Positions 18,741 to 26,833 of a stretch of DNA of 64,000 nt are shown here, piece by piece; position 1 is the first letter of the stretch; every line of letters begins with the position of its first letter. The stretch comes from Streptomyces shenzhenensis (lineage in GTDB: Bacteria; Actinomycetota; Actinomycetes; Streptomycetales; Streptomycetaceae). Both the position numbers and the translations under genes were made by a program. Location: positions 124,001 through 188,000 of the forward strand of contig NZ_JAJONF010000013.1 in assembly GCF_021462265.1 (NCBI RefSeq), read 5' to 3'. The notes beneath the pieces were generated by a model, which saw nothing but the letters and a program-made list of their open reading frames with translations, did not search any database and had not been told where the DNA came from.

Positions 18741-19004
18741 GCCGATCACTTCCCTCGGCTGAACTGCTCCAGTGCCACCAGGATGGATCAGCGAGACCTC
18801 GATCGAGCTGGGCCACTGTTCCCGGGTACAGGGCCGGAAGACCCAACGGCCCACCCGGCTCCGCCGCCCGCAGCCGTACGGAAACCCTTCGCGGAGCACG
18901 ACGTTCCGCCCAGGCGTCCACCACCCCGGGTCTCCGCCGTCGCCTCGCGGCCGCCTCTCCGGACCGGCACCCCCGCCCCGTACCCGAGGAACGCGTCGCG
19001 GTGG

Positions 19005-19883
19005 TCACTCCTTGCCGCGGACCACCGCGACGGAGCAGTGCGCGTGATGCAGCAGGGCCTGGCTGACCGAGCCGAGCAGCAGGCCGGTGAAACCGCCGCG
19101 TCCACGTGCCCCGGCCACGACGAGCTGCGCGTCATGACTCGCCTCGATCAGCGCCGGGCGGATCCGGGAGCGCACCAGTCGCCGCTCCACGGTGACCTGC
19201 GGGTAGCGCGTCAGCCACGGGGCCGTGGTCTCGTCCAGCAGCCGTTGCTCCTCCTCGCGGAGCCGGTCGATGTCGACCACCATGTTCAGCGGGTCGCCCG
19301 GCCCCTCGTAGGCCCGTTCGCTCCAGGTGTTCCACACGTGCAGGGCCAGCACATCCGCGCCTCGCATCGACGCTTCGGCGAAGGCGAACTCGACAGCTCG
19401 TCCGCCGGCCGGGGAGCCGTCCACCGCCAGCAGGACGGGACCGTCCGGGTTCGGCGTGTCCCGCACCACCAGCACCGGGCAGTGGCCGTACGCGGCCAGG
19501 TGCACGGCGGTGGAACCGAGGAGCAGGCTGCCGAACGCGCCCAGACCGCGGCTGCCCACCACGACGAGCGAAGCGGTGCGCGACTCGATCTCCAGCACCA
19601 TCAGCGGCTCGCCGACGGTGACCTCGCGGGTGATGTCCACCTGCGGCGCGACCTCGCGTGCCCGCTGCTCGGCCTTGGCCAGCGTGCCGTCCACCAGTTC
19701 GCGCACCCCCGCCCTGGCGGGATCCCAGGGCGCTCCACCGGGTGGTGGATGGATCGAGGGCCACCCGAAGGCGTGCACCAGCCGCAGGCCGACCCCGCTC
19801 AGCGCCGCCTCGCGTGCCGCCGTCCCGACCGCGTCCAGGCTGGACGGTGAGCCGTCGACTCCCACGACGACCGGTTTCGACAT
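19005..19883 (-). CDS. Universal stress protein with two UspA domains
   Basis: 292 aa, cytosolic. Domain 1 starts KPVVVGVDGSPSSLDAV and ends with the ATP-binding-type motif VVVGSRGLGAFGSLLLGSTAVHL; domain 2 starts GPVLLAVDGSPAGGRAV and ends VVAGARGRGGFTGLLLGSVSQALL. The G-x2-G-x9-G(S/T) pattern is present in both halves, so both may bind ATP. Tandem Usp proteins are common in actinobacteria under hypoxia or stress control. GAGGAGG sits just before the ATG; longer in-frame starts upstream are not needed. Probably monocistronic. Confidence 0.93.
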   Translation of the reverse strand: MSKPVVVGVDGSPSSLDAVGTAAREAALSGVGLRLVHAFGWPSIHPPPGGAPWDPARAGVRELVDGTLAKAEQRAREVAPQVDITREVTVGEPLMVLEIESRTASLVVVGSRGLGAFGSLLLGSTAVHLAAYGHCPVLVVRDTPNPDGPVLLAVDGSPAGGRAVEFAFAEASMRGADVLALHVWNTWSERAYEGPGDPLNMVVDIDRLREEEQRLLDETTAPWLTRYPQVTVERRLVRSRIRPALIEASHDAQLVVAGARGRGGFTGLLLGSVSQALLHHAHCSVAVVRGKE

Positions 19884-20211
19884 GCCGCACCTCCTCACAG
19901 TGACCATGTTGCGCAGGTCTGTCCGTCTCCCGTCCATCCTCCGCCGCTCTGCCGGGCGGCGCAGCGGCTCCCGGATCCGGCACCCGTCCCCAGAGTGGAG
20001 ACCGCCCCGGGCGCCACGCCGGTCAGCCCCTCCCGAGCGGGACCGAGACGGCGGCCTCGGTACCGTACGCGTCCCGGCGGATGCGGCACAGCCGCGACCG
20101 CCGCGCCGACAGGCGACAGGCGACAGGCGACAGGCGACAGGCGAGGACCACTGGCCCGGAGGCGGGCGGACCGGCTCCCTCCTCGGCCGGGACGGACGCG
20201 GACGAGGATGC
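19884..20211. other. Intergenic region with a tandem heptamer
   Basis: 328 bp between the universal stress gene and the end of the ferredoxin-like gene. The only clear structure is the heptamer array at 20108-20142; I see no gene. Confidence 0.5.
20108..20142. repeat. Five tandem copies of a 7-bp repeat (GACAGGC)
   Basis: Five perfect head-to-tail copies of GACAGGC. Because 7 is not a multiple of 3, copy-number change would alter spacing or frame; here it is intergenic. It is a candidate hypervariable locus. Confidence 0.85.
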
Positions 20212-20610
20212 TCAGTCCTCCCCGCGCTGTCGCACACGCCGTGACGGGGCGAACTCGTACAGGTCCAGGACGGCGGGCGGGTCGGCGAGTCCGGGGCCGC
20301 CGGCCGCGACCCAGGCGGCGATGTCGGACGTCGCGTCGGGGTCGTTGACCAGTCCGAGCCAGACGGGCCGTCCGCCTGCGGCCCGGCCGGCGGAGGACGG
20401 CTGGACGACGACGACATTCGCGTGCTCACAGGCGTCCAGGCAGTTCACGGCCCGGACCCGGGCGAGCGCGCCCAGTTCGGACTTGAGCGTGGCGAGCTGG
20501 GCGGCGTGATCGACACCGGGGATCTTGTCGGTGCCGCAGCAGCAGCCCCGGCACACGGTGACCGTGCACCGGGGCTCGCCCTGCGCAGCGGGTGCCCTGC
20601 GGCGGCTCAT
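20212..20610 (-). CDS. Thioredoxin-like (2Fe-2S) ferredoxin-domain protein
   Basis: 132 aa, cytosolic. The N-terminal half has CTVTVCRGCCCGTDK and later NCLDACEHANVVVV, the cysteine spacing of thioredoxin-like 2Fe-2S ferredoxins, where C-x(n)-C and C-x3-C pairs hold the cluster. The ATG overlaps the stop of the P-type ATPase gene (ATGA), so it is translated as the second gene of that operon. Its role with a metal efflux pump is not known; electron transfer, metal sensing or buffering are options. Confidence 0.82.
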   Translation of the reverse strand: MSRRRAPAAQGEPRCTVTVCRGCCCGTDKIPGVDHAAQLATLKSELGALARVRAVNCLDACEHANVVVVQPSSAGRAAGGRPVWLGLVNDPDATSDIAAWVAAGGPGLADPPAVLDLYEFAPSRRVRQRGED

Positions 20611-22592
20611 TCGGCGGCCCGCCGCCAGGCCGCTTCGCGCAGCAGGCGCAGTCCGTTGAGGCCGACGATCACGGTGGAACCCTCGTGGCCTGCCACACCG
20701 AGGGGCAGCGGCAGGGTGCCGATCAGGTCCCAGGCGACCAGGCCGGCGACGAAGAGGCCCGCGATCACCAGGTTCTGCACGACCAGCCCGCGGGCCCGCC
20801 GGGACAGCGCGATCACGGACGGGACCGCACGGAGTTCGTCGCGCACGACCACCGCGTCGGCGGTCTCCAGCGCGAGGTCGGAGCCCGCCCGGCCCATGGC
20901 GACGCCGGTGTGGGCGGCGGCCAGGGCGGGCGCGTCGTTGACGCCGTCGCCGACGACCAGCACCTTGCGGCCGCTGTCTTCCAGTTCCCGTACGGCGGCC
21001 ACCTTGTCCTCGGGCAGCAGCCCGGCCCGCACGTCCCCGATGCCGACCCCGGCGGCGAGGCGTGCCGCGGCACGCGGGTTGTCGCCGGTCAGGAGGAGGG
21101 GTGCCGATCCCACGAGAGCGGTCAGCGCGGAGACGGTGGCATCCGCGTCGGCACGCAGCCGGTCGGCGATGCCCAGCAGCCCGGCCGGAACGCCGTCCAC
21201 GGTGACCACGACGGCGGTCCGGCCGCCGTCCTCCAGTTCGGCGGCGACCACCGCGGCGCTCGCGGCTCGCGAGTCCCCGGCCCGCACCCCGGCGAGCAGC
21301 CGTGCCGGTGCCCCGACGGAGATCTTCCGGCCGCCGGCGGTCGCGGTGACCCCGATGCCGGGTGTGGAGGTGAAGTCCTCCGCGACCGGCAGGGCGAGGC
21401 CCTGGTCCCGGGCCGCCTCGACCACGGCGCGGGCCAGCGGGTGCTCGCTCGGGTGCTCGGCCACGACGGCGAGCGCCAGCAGCTCTCTCTCGTCCAGCCC
21501 GGATCCGGCGAGCGGGCGGATGTCGGTGACGTGTGGGGTGCCCTCGGTCAGGGTGCCCGTCTTGTCCAGCGCGACCGCGTCGACCTCGCCGAGCCGCTCC
21601 ATGACCACCGCGGACTTGACCAGTACGCCGTGGCGTCCGGCGTTGGCGATCGCGGACAGCAGCGGAGGCATGGTGGCGAGGACGACCGCGCACGGCGAGG
21701 CGACGATCATGAAGGTCATCGCGCGCAGCAGCGAGCCGGTCGGCGCGGCGCCGAAGGCGAGCGGGACGAGGAAGACGGCGAGGGTCGCGGCGACCATGCC
21801 GAGCGAGTAGCGCTGTTCGACCTTCTCGATGAACAGCTGGGTGGGCGCCTTGGTCTCGGAGGCCTCCTCCACCATGCGCACGATCCGGGCGATCACCGAG
21901 TCGGCGGCGTCCCGCTCGACCCGGACGCGCAGCGCGCCGGTGCCGTTGAGGGTGCCCGCGAAGACCTCGTCACCCACCGCCTTGGCGGCCGGCAGCGGCT
22001 CGCCGGTGATGGTCGCCTGGTCCACGGCGCTCGCGCCGTCCAGTACCCGGCCGTCCGCGCCGACCCGCTCACCGGGCCGCACGAGGATCGTGTCGCCGAC
22101 GGTCAGCGCCTCGACGGTGACCGTCTCCTCGTCCCCGGTCGCCGTCAGCCGCGTCGCCGTGGCCGGTGCCAGATCGAGCAGACCGCGCACCGAGTCGGCG
22201 GTGCGGGCGGTGGCCAGCGCCTCCAGGGCGCCGGAGGTCGCGAAGATGACGATCAGCAGCGCGCCGTCCGTCACCTGCCCGATCGCCGCCGCGCCGAGGG
22301 CGGCCACCACCATCAGCAGGTCGACGTCGAGGGTCTTGTCCCACAGCGCCTGGAGCCCGGCCCAGCCCGGTTCCCAGCCGCCGGCCGCATAGGCCAGCGT
22401 GTACAGCGGGCCCCAGGCCCAAGCCGGGGCGCCGGTCAGCTGCAGGGGCAGCGCCACCAGGAAGAACCCCAGAGCGGCGAGCGCCCAACGAGCCTCGGGC
22501 AACGCGAGGACGCGGGTCCCGCGAGGCGTGGTGCGCTCTCGCGCGGACGTGTCCTGGCCGCGGGTCGGCGGGGCGAGGGTGGCGGAGGTCAT
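20607..22592 (-). CDS. P1B-4-type heavy-metal efflux ATPase (Co/Fe/Ni class)
   Basis: 661-aa inner-membrane pump with no N-terminal metal-binding domain. It shows the phosphorylation motif DKTGTLTEGTPHV (about residue 352), TGE (TITGEPLP), TGDN and GDGVNDAPALAAA. The ion-pathway signature is SPC (MIVASPCAVVLATMPP) in the sixth helix and HEGSTVIVGLNGLRLL in the last, which defines subgroup P1B-4 (CtpD, CzcP, CoaT relatives), normally exporting Co2+, Fe2+, Ni2+ or Zn2+. The divergent ArsR gene with a Zn/Co-type metal site and the operator between them indicate metal-induced expression. Start at the ATG 22592; the N-terminus is Thr/Arg rich before the first helix. Confidence 0.93.
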   Translation of the reverse strand: MTSATLAPPTRGQDTSARERTTPRGTRVLALPEARWALAALGFFLVALPLQLTGAPAWAWGPLYTLAYAAGGWEPGWAGLQALWDKTLDVDLLMVVAALGAAAIGQVTDGALLIVIFATSGALEALATARTADSVRGLLDLAPATATRLTATGDEETVTVEALTVGDTILVRPGERVGADGRVLDGASAVDQATITGEPLPAAKAVGDEVFAGTLNGTGALRVRVERDAADSVIARIVRMVEEASETKAPTQLFIEKVEQRYSLGMVAATLAVFLVPLAFGAAPTGSLLRAMTFMIVASPCAVVLATMPPLLSAIANAGRHGVLVKSAVVMERLGEVDAVALDKTGTLTEGTPHVTDIRPLAGSGLDERELLALAVVAEHPSEHPLARAVVEAARDQGLALPVAEDFTSTPGIGVTATAGGRKISVGAPARLLAGVRAGDSRAASAAVVAAELEDGGRTAVVVTVDGVPAGLLGIADRLRADADATVSALTALVGSAPLLLTGDNPRAAARLAAGVGIGDVRAGLLPEDKVAAVRELEDSGRKVLVVGDGVNDAPALAAAHTGVAMGRAGSDLALETADAVVVRDELRAVPSVIALSRRARGLVVQNLVIAGLFVAGLVAWDLIGTLPLPLGVAGHEGSTVIVGLNGLRLLREAAWRRAAE

Positions 22593-22678
22593 CGGAGCGG
22601 AAGTCCTTCACGACGGGCGGTACGGCGAGGCTGCGGGCGCCGTACGCCTCGGCTCCGCACCCCTCACCGTACAGGACC

Positions 22679-22706
22679 ACATGAAGACTCATTCATGTGT
22701 TCATGT
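22679..22706. promoter_or_regulatory. ArsR/SmtB operator between pump and regulator genes
   Basis: ACATGAA at 22679-22685 and TTCATGT at 22692-22698 form a perfect inverted repeat with a 6-bp spacer, followed by another half-site (TTCATGT 22700-22706). ATGAA-N6-TTCAT is the usual layout for ArsR/SmtB dimers. It lies 25-50 bp before the regulator start and about 90 bp before the pump start. Confidence 0.75.
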
Positions 22707-22730
22707 CCGCGGGTCCGTAGGATGAAGCCC

Positions 22731-23120
22731 ATGGGCCATGGAGCTGACGCCGAGAACACCACCGCCGCCACCGCGCGCGAGCGACTGGAGACCGTCGGCG
22801 CAGCCGACGTGGCCACCACGCTCCAGGCGCTCGCCACCCCCTCCCGGCTGCGCATCCTGGCCCGGCTGCAGGAAGGCCCGTGCGCGGCGACCGAACTCGC
22901 CGACGCCGTCGGCATGGAACAGTCCGCCTGCTCCCACCAGTTGCGCCTGCTGCGCAACCTCGGCCTGGTCACCGGCGAGCGCCGCGGCCGCTCGGTCATC
23001 TACGCCCTCTACGACAACCACGTCGCCGAACTGCTGGAGCAGGCCCTCCACCACGTCGAGCACCTGCGCCTCGGCCTGCGGGACACCCCGGTCACCGCGG
23101 AGGCGGCCGGGGCCCGCTGA
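22731..23120 (+). CDS. ArsR/SmtB-family metal-sensing repressor
   Basis: 129 aa. A winged HTH (LATPSRLRILARLQEGPCAATELADAVGMEQSACSHQLRLLRNLGLV) is followed by the alpha-5 metal site D-N-H-x10-H-x2-H (DNHVAELLEQALHHVEH), as in SmtB, CzrA and NmtR, which sense Zn, Co or Ni. It should repress itself and the divergent P1B-4 pump. Start: AGGAT at 22719-22723 favours the ATG at 22731; the ATG at 22722 would add three residues. Confidence 0.92.
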   Translation: MGHGADAENTTAATARERLETVGAADVATTLQALATPSRLRILARLQEGPCAATELADAVGMEQSACSHQLRLLRNLGLVTGERRGRSVIYALYDNHVAELLEQALHHVEHLRLGLRDTPVTAEAAGAR

Positions 23121-23445
23121 GCCGCACCCGGACGCCGCCGCCAGGGCACAGCACGCCCCTCAGCGAGCTCCGCGCAACAGCCCAGGCCCCCCCTCCCCGG
23201 CCCTCAGGGGGCCAGTTGGCGCGAGTTGCCGAATTCTCAGCCGCGATCGGCGGACGTGCGGATCCGGCGGCAGCGTGAGGGATTCCGGTCGTCCGGGCAA
23301 ACCGTCGGCACACTGGGCCAGTCGGTACCCGTCTCGATTGTTGAGATGGCCACACCCATCATGCGGACGCACCCTTGGGGCGGGCGCCCCCTTCTGCCAC
23401 TATCCCTAGCAACCAGGTAGGAAAACTAGGGATCGAGGGGTGGCC
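23121..23445. other. Intergenic region holding the sulfur-operon promoter
   Basis: 325 bp. I see no gene before the leader peptide. Near its right end lie TTGGGG (23375-23380) and CACTAT (23398-23403) with a 17-bp spacer, a plausible promoter, overlapped by the operator described separately. Confidence 0.5.
23400..23433. promoter_or_regulatory. Probable Rrf2 operator, ssu operon
   Basis: CTATCCCTAG, 16 bp, CTAGGGAT. CCTAG and CTAGG are inverted and exactly 16 bp apart. In gene orientation the same arrangement (CTATTCCTAG-N16-CTAGGGAA) occurs before the DszC-like gene at 28744-28777, on the other side of the rrf2 gene. The left arm overlaps the proposed -10 box, so binding would repress. Confidence 0.7.
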
Positions 23446-23547
23446 GTGGGAGCGCTCAGCTGCGCGGACCGGGTGCTGCCCGTGCTGACCTCGCGTCGTC
23501 ATATCGACTTCGGCCGTACGTCCAGCGCTTTCTGTCGTCCGGTCTGA
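23446..23547 (+). CDS. Sulfur-type leader peptide (RRHID family)
   Basis: A 33-aa ORF (GTG 23446; shorter versions from GTG 23473 or 23482) ending in LTSRRHIDFGRTSSAFC plus RPV. The RRHID(L/F)-x-R-x-x-SAxC pattern is the signature of a well known class of actinobacterial putative leader peptides found before sulfur and cysteine genes. It ends 61 bp before ssuA. The cysteine codon near the end suggests that ribosome stalling senses cysteine supply. It is too short for most gene finders and translates in the same direction as the transporter. Confidence 0.7.
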   Translation: MGALSCADRVLPVLTSRRHIDFGRTSSAFCRPV

Positions 23548-23608
23548 GACCTCAGCGCGCCGTTCCGCACCTCTTTGATCACCCCTTCTCCCCTGAGAGG
23601 ACACCTCT

Positions 23609-24718
23609 GTGTCTGCCGCAAGACCGCTCACCGCCCTGCGCACCCTCGCCGTCATGGCCGCGCTTCCCCTCCTGCTCACCGCCTGCGGCTACGGCTCCCA
23701 GGCCACCGATGACGGCAAGCAGACCCCGGCGGCCGCGGCAGGCGCCAAGAAGCTCTCCGCCGGCGAAGTGAAGATCGGCTACTTCCCCAACCTCACGCAC
23801 GCCACCGCTCTGGTGGGTGTTCAGGAGGGCCTGTTCCAGAAGGAGCTCGGCGGCACCACGATCAAGGCCTCGACCTTCAACGCCGGTCCGTCCGAGATCG
23901 AGGCGCTGAACGCCGGATCCATCGACATCGGCTGGATCGGCCCCTCCCCCGCCATCAACGGCTACACCAAGTCGAACGGCAACAGCCTGCGCATCATCGG
24001 TGGTTCCGCCTCCGGCGGCGTGAAGCTGGTCGTCAACCCGAAGAAGATCAAGTCCCTGAAGGACGTCAAGGGCAAGAAGATCGCCACGCCTCAGCTCGGC
24101 AACACCCAGGACGTCGCGTTCCTCAACTGGATCGCGGACCAGGGCTGGAAGGTCGACGCCGAGAGCGGCAAGGGCGACGTCTCCGTCATCCGCACCGACA
24201 ACAAGATCACCCCGGACGCCTACAAGTCCGGTTCCGTCGACGGCGCCTGGGTGCCCGAACCGACCGCGTCCAAGCTGGTCGCCGAGGGCGGCAAGGTGCT
24301 GCTCGACGAGTCGGCACTGTGGCCCGACAAGAAGTTCGTGATCACGAACATCATCGTGTCGCAGAAGTTCCTCAAGGAGCACCCGGACGTCGTCGAGGCC
24401 GTGCTGCGCGGTTCGGTGAAGACCAACGCGTGGATCAACGCCAACCCGGACGCGGCGAAGGCCGCCGCCAACAAGGCGCTGGAAACGCTGTCCGGCAAGG
24501 CGCTGCCCGCCGATGTCATCGACCCGGCCTGGAAGTCCATCACCTTCCTCGACGACCCGCTGGCCGCCACCCTCAACACCGAGGCGGAGCACGCGGTCAA
24601 GGCGGGCCTGCTGGACAAGCCCGATCTGAAGGGCATCTACGACCTCACGCTCCTCGACAAGGTCCTCAAGGCCGACGGCAAGAGCGAGGTCGACGACGCC
24701 GGTCTCGGCGCCGAGTAA
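23609..24718 (+). CDS. ssuA: Sulfonate-type ABC transporter substrate-binding lipoprotein
   Basis: 369 aa. The signal ends in LLLTACGYG (lipobox LTAC). The mature protein is an NMT1/SsuA-like binding protein: EVKIGYFPNLTHATALVGVQEGLFQKELG, STFNAGPSEIEALNAGSIDIGWIGPSPAINGY, KKIATPQLGNTQDVAFLNW. Family members bind alkanesulfonates, taurine or related sulfur esters. GTG start with GAGAGGA 8-9 bp upstream. First structural gene of the operon behind the RRHID leader peptide and the Rrf2-type operator, both pointing to sulfur-starvation control. The symbol is assigned by family and context, not by a proven substrate. Confidence 0.87.
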   Translation: MSAARPLTALRTLAVMAALPLLLTACGYGSQATDDGKQTPAAAAGAKKLSAGEVKIGYFPNLTHATALVGVQEGLFQKELGGTTIKASTFNAGPSEIEALNAGSIDIGWIGPSPAINGYTKSNGNSLRIIGGSASGGVKLVVNPKKIKSLKDVKGKKIATPQLGNTQDVAFLNWIADQGWKVDAESGKGDVSVIRTDNKITPDAYKSGSVDGAWVPEPTASKLVAEGGKVLLDESALWPDKKFVITNIIVSQKFLKEHPDVVEAVLRGSVKTNAWINANPDAAKAAANKALETLSGKALPADVIDPAWKSITFLDDPLAATLNTEAEHAVKAGLLDKPDLKGIYDLTLLDKVLKADGKSEVDDAGLGAE

Positions 24719-24758
24719 CCAGGAACCGGACCCGATGAGTTCCCAGGAGGTGACGACC

Positions 24759-25556
24759 ATGGCGACCACGATCACCAGGAACGCGGCGGACGCCGCGGCG
24801 GTGACGTACGCCGCTCGTGTCGAGCACGTCTCGAAGTCCTTCCCCGCACCGGGCGCGCCCGGGGGACGGCAACTCGTGCTGGACGACATCACGCTCGACG
24901 TCGCGCCGGGCGAGTTCGTCACCCTCCTGGGGGCCTCCGGCTGCGGCAAGTCCACGCTGCTCAACCTGGTCGCGGCGCTGGACCAGCCGTCCAGCGGCAC
25001 GATCGCCACGGACGGCCGGCCCGCCCTGATGTTCCAGGAACACGCGCTGTTCCCGTGGCTGACCGCGGGCAAGAACATCGAACTCGCCCTGAAGCTGCGC
25101 GGGGTCGCGGGGCCGGAGCGCCGGGCGGAGGCGGAACGGCTGCTGGAACTCGTACGGCTTCAGGACGCCCATCGCAAGCGGGTGCACGAACTGTCGGGTG
25201 GTATGCGCCAGCGGGTCGCTCTGGCCCGGGCGCTGGCCCAGGACAGCCGTCTGCTGCTGATGGACGAGCCGTTCGCCGCGCTGGACGCCATCACCCGTGA
25301 CGTGCTGCACGACGAGCTGACCCGCATCTGGGGTGAGACGGGGCTGTCGGTGCTGTTCGTGACGCACAACGTGCGCGAGGCGGTACGGCTGGCCCAGCGG
25401 GTGGTGCTGCTGTCCTCCCGTCCGGGCCGCGTCGCCCGGGAATGGACCGTCGGCATTCCGCAGCCCCGCCGCATCGAGGACAGCGCGGTCGCCGAGCTGT
25501 CCGTCGAGATCACCGAGGAACTGCGTGGGGAGATCCGCCGCCATGGCCGGCACTGA
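24759..25556 (+). CDS. ssuB: Sulfonate-type ABC transporter ATP-binding protein
   Basis: 265 aa. Walker A LLGASGCGKSTLLNLV, Q-loop region MFQEHALFPWLTAGKNIELAL, signature LSGGMRQRVALARAL and Walker B LLLMDEPFAALD are intact. The FQEHALFPWLT and THNVREAVRLAQRV phrases are typical of the nitrate/sulfonate/taurine (SsuB/TauB) group. The start at 24759 is set by AGGAGG at 24745-24750; an earlier ATG at 24735 lies before that site. It follows ssuA by 40 bp and overlaps ssuC by 14 bp. Confidence 0.92.
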   Translation: MATTITRNAADAAAVTYAARVEHVSKSFPAPGAPGGRQLVLDDITLDVAPGEFVTLLGASGCGKSTLLNLVAALDQPSSGTIATDGRPALMFQEHALFPWLTAGKNIELALKLRGVAGPERRAEAERLLELVRLQDAHRKRVHELSGGMRQRVALARALAQDSRLLLMDEPFAALDAITRDVLHDELTRIWGETGLSVLFVTHNVREAVRLAQRVVLLSSRPGRVAREWTVGIPQPRRIEDSAVAELSVEITEELRGEIRRHGRH

Positions 25557-26475
25557 CACCGGCGTCGGCGCCGAGAAGGACGGCTCCACGGTGGCCGAGC
25601 AGCACCGGGACGCCTATGGTCTGGCGGGGCTGGAAGCCGGCCTCGACGCCCTGGACTCGGTGCGGTCCGGCCGTACGCCGCTGCGCGAGACCCTGATGCG
25701 CAAGGTCCTGCCCCCCGTCACCGCCGTGGTGCTGGTGCTGGCCGGCTGGCAACTGCTGGTGTGGGCGAACGTCGCCCCCGACTACAAGCTGCCCGCGCCC
25801 GCCGACGTGTGGGGCGAGGTCCGCGCCGCCTGGCTCCAGGGCACTCTCGTCGGCTACATCTGGACATCCGTCTCGCGTGGCCTGCTCGGCTTCCTGCTGG
25901 CGCTGGCCATCGGTACGCCGCTGGGCCTGCTGGTGGCCCGGGTGGCGTTCGTCCGGGCGGCCGTCGGGCCCGTCCTGTCCGGCCTGCAGTCGCTGCCGTC
26001 GGTGGCCTGGGTGCCGCCCGCGGTGATCTGGCTGGGCCTGGACGACTCGATGATGTACGCCGTGATCCTGCTCGGCGCGGTCCCGTCCATCGCCAACGGC
26101 CTCGTCGCGGGCATCGACCAGATCCCGCCGCTGTTCCTGCGGGCCGGCCGGACGATGGGCGCGACCGGGCTCCGCGGGGCCTGGCACATCGTGATGCCGG
26201 GGGCGCTGCCCGGCTATCTGGCGGGACTCAAGCAGGGCTGGGCGTTCTCCTGGCGGTCCCTGATGGCCGCCGAGATCATCGCCTCCTCGCCCGATCTGGG
26301 CGTCGGCCTGGGCCAGTTGCTGGAGAACGGGCGCAACAACTCCAGCATGCCCCAGGTGTTCCTGGCCATCTTCCTGATCCTGCTCGTCGGCGTCGCCATA
26401 GATCTGCTGATCTTCAGCCCGCTGGAGCGGTGGGTGCTGCGCGGCCGCGGCCTGCTGGTCACCCGCCCGGCCTGA
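25543..26475 (+). CDS. ssuC: Sulfonate-type ABC transporter permease
   Basis: 310 aa, about six membrane helices after a ~65-residue polar N-terminus. The BPD_transp_1 family contact loop is present (AGRTMGATGLRGAWHIVMPGALPGYLAGLKQGWAFSW; EAA-like loop around residue 205-225). GGGGAG upstream supports the ATG at 25543. Last gene of the ssuABC-like operon; no SsuD monooxygenase follows, but a flavin monooxygenase of another family is encoded 0.9 kb away on the other strand. Confidence 0.92.
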   Translation: MAGTDTGVGAEKDGSTVAEQHRDAYGLAGLEAGLDALDSVRSGRTPLRETLMRKVLPPVTAVVLVLAGWQLLVWANVAPDYKLPAPADVWGEVRAAWLQGTLVGYIWTSVSRGLLGFLLALAIGTPLGLLVARVAFVRAAVGPVLSGLQSLPSVAWVPPAVIWLGLDDSMMYAVILLGAVPSIANGLVAGIDQIPPLFLRAGRTMGATGLRGAWHIVMPGALPGYLAGLKQGWAFSWRSLMAAEIIASSPDLGVGLGQLLENGRNNSSMPQVFLAIFLILLVGVAIDLLIFSPLERWVLRGRGLLVTRPA

Positions 26476-26609
26476 ACGCCGACGTCCGCGAGGCCGCGGT
26501 ACTGTCACTGACCCGCCACCGTGCCGTCGAGGACGCCCGAGCGGCCCTGGCCGCCGCGACGACGGACTCGGACGCGGACGTCAGGGCCTGTGCGGCGCGG
26601 GCGCTGTGA
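26475..26609 (+). pseudogene. Fragment of a HEAT-repeat protein
   Basis: Directly after the ssuC stop, in another frame, 44 codons read NADVREAAVLSLTRHRA... DSDADVRACAARAL before a stop. The DxDVRxxAAxAL periodicity is that of HEAT/PBS-lyase repeats. There is no start of its own, so this looks like the 3' end of a gene whose remainder was lost when the ssu operon was placed here. Confidence 0.5.
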
Positions 26610-26833
26610 CCGCGACCTCCCGTGCGGCCAGGCGACGCCCCCGGACGACGGCCCGCCAGGGCGTCCGGGGAGTTCCCCCGGCCTGGCTGCCGCCGACAGC
26701 GGCGAGGAACTCCGCACCGGGCACGGTACCGATGCCCAGCGCGCTCAGGGCGCTGTCGGTGCGTTCACGCTCGCGAGACCGGCCCTCGATGAGCTGGTCC
26801 GTCCCGGAGATCCGCCTGCCGGCCGGACGCCGG

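Noticed and set aside
17857-19008. Single long 383-aa cupredoxin protein on the minus strand
   Set aside because: The first ~180 residues overlap the SHOCT gene and non-coding sequence; the GTG at 18468 with a 4-bp overlap and signal peptide is a far better start.
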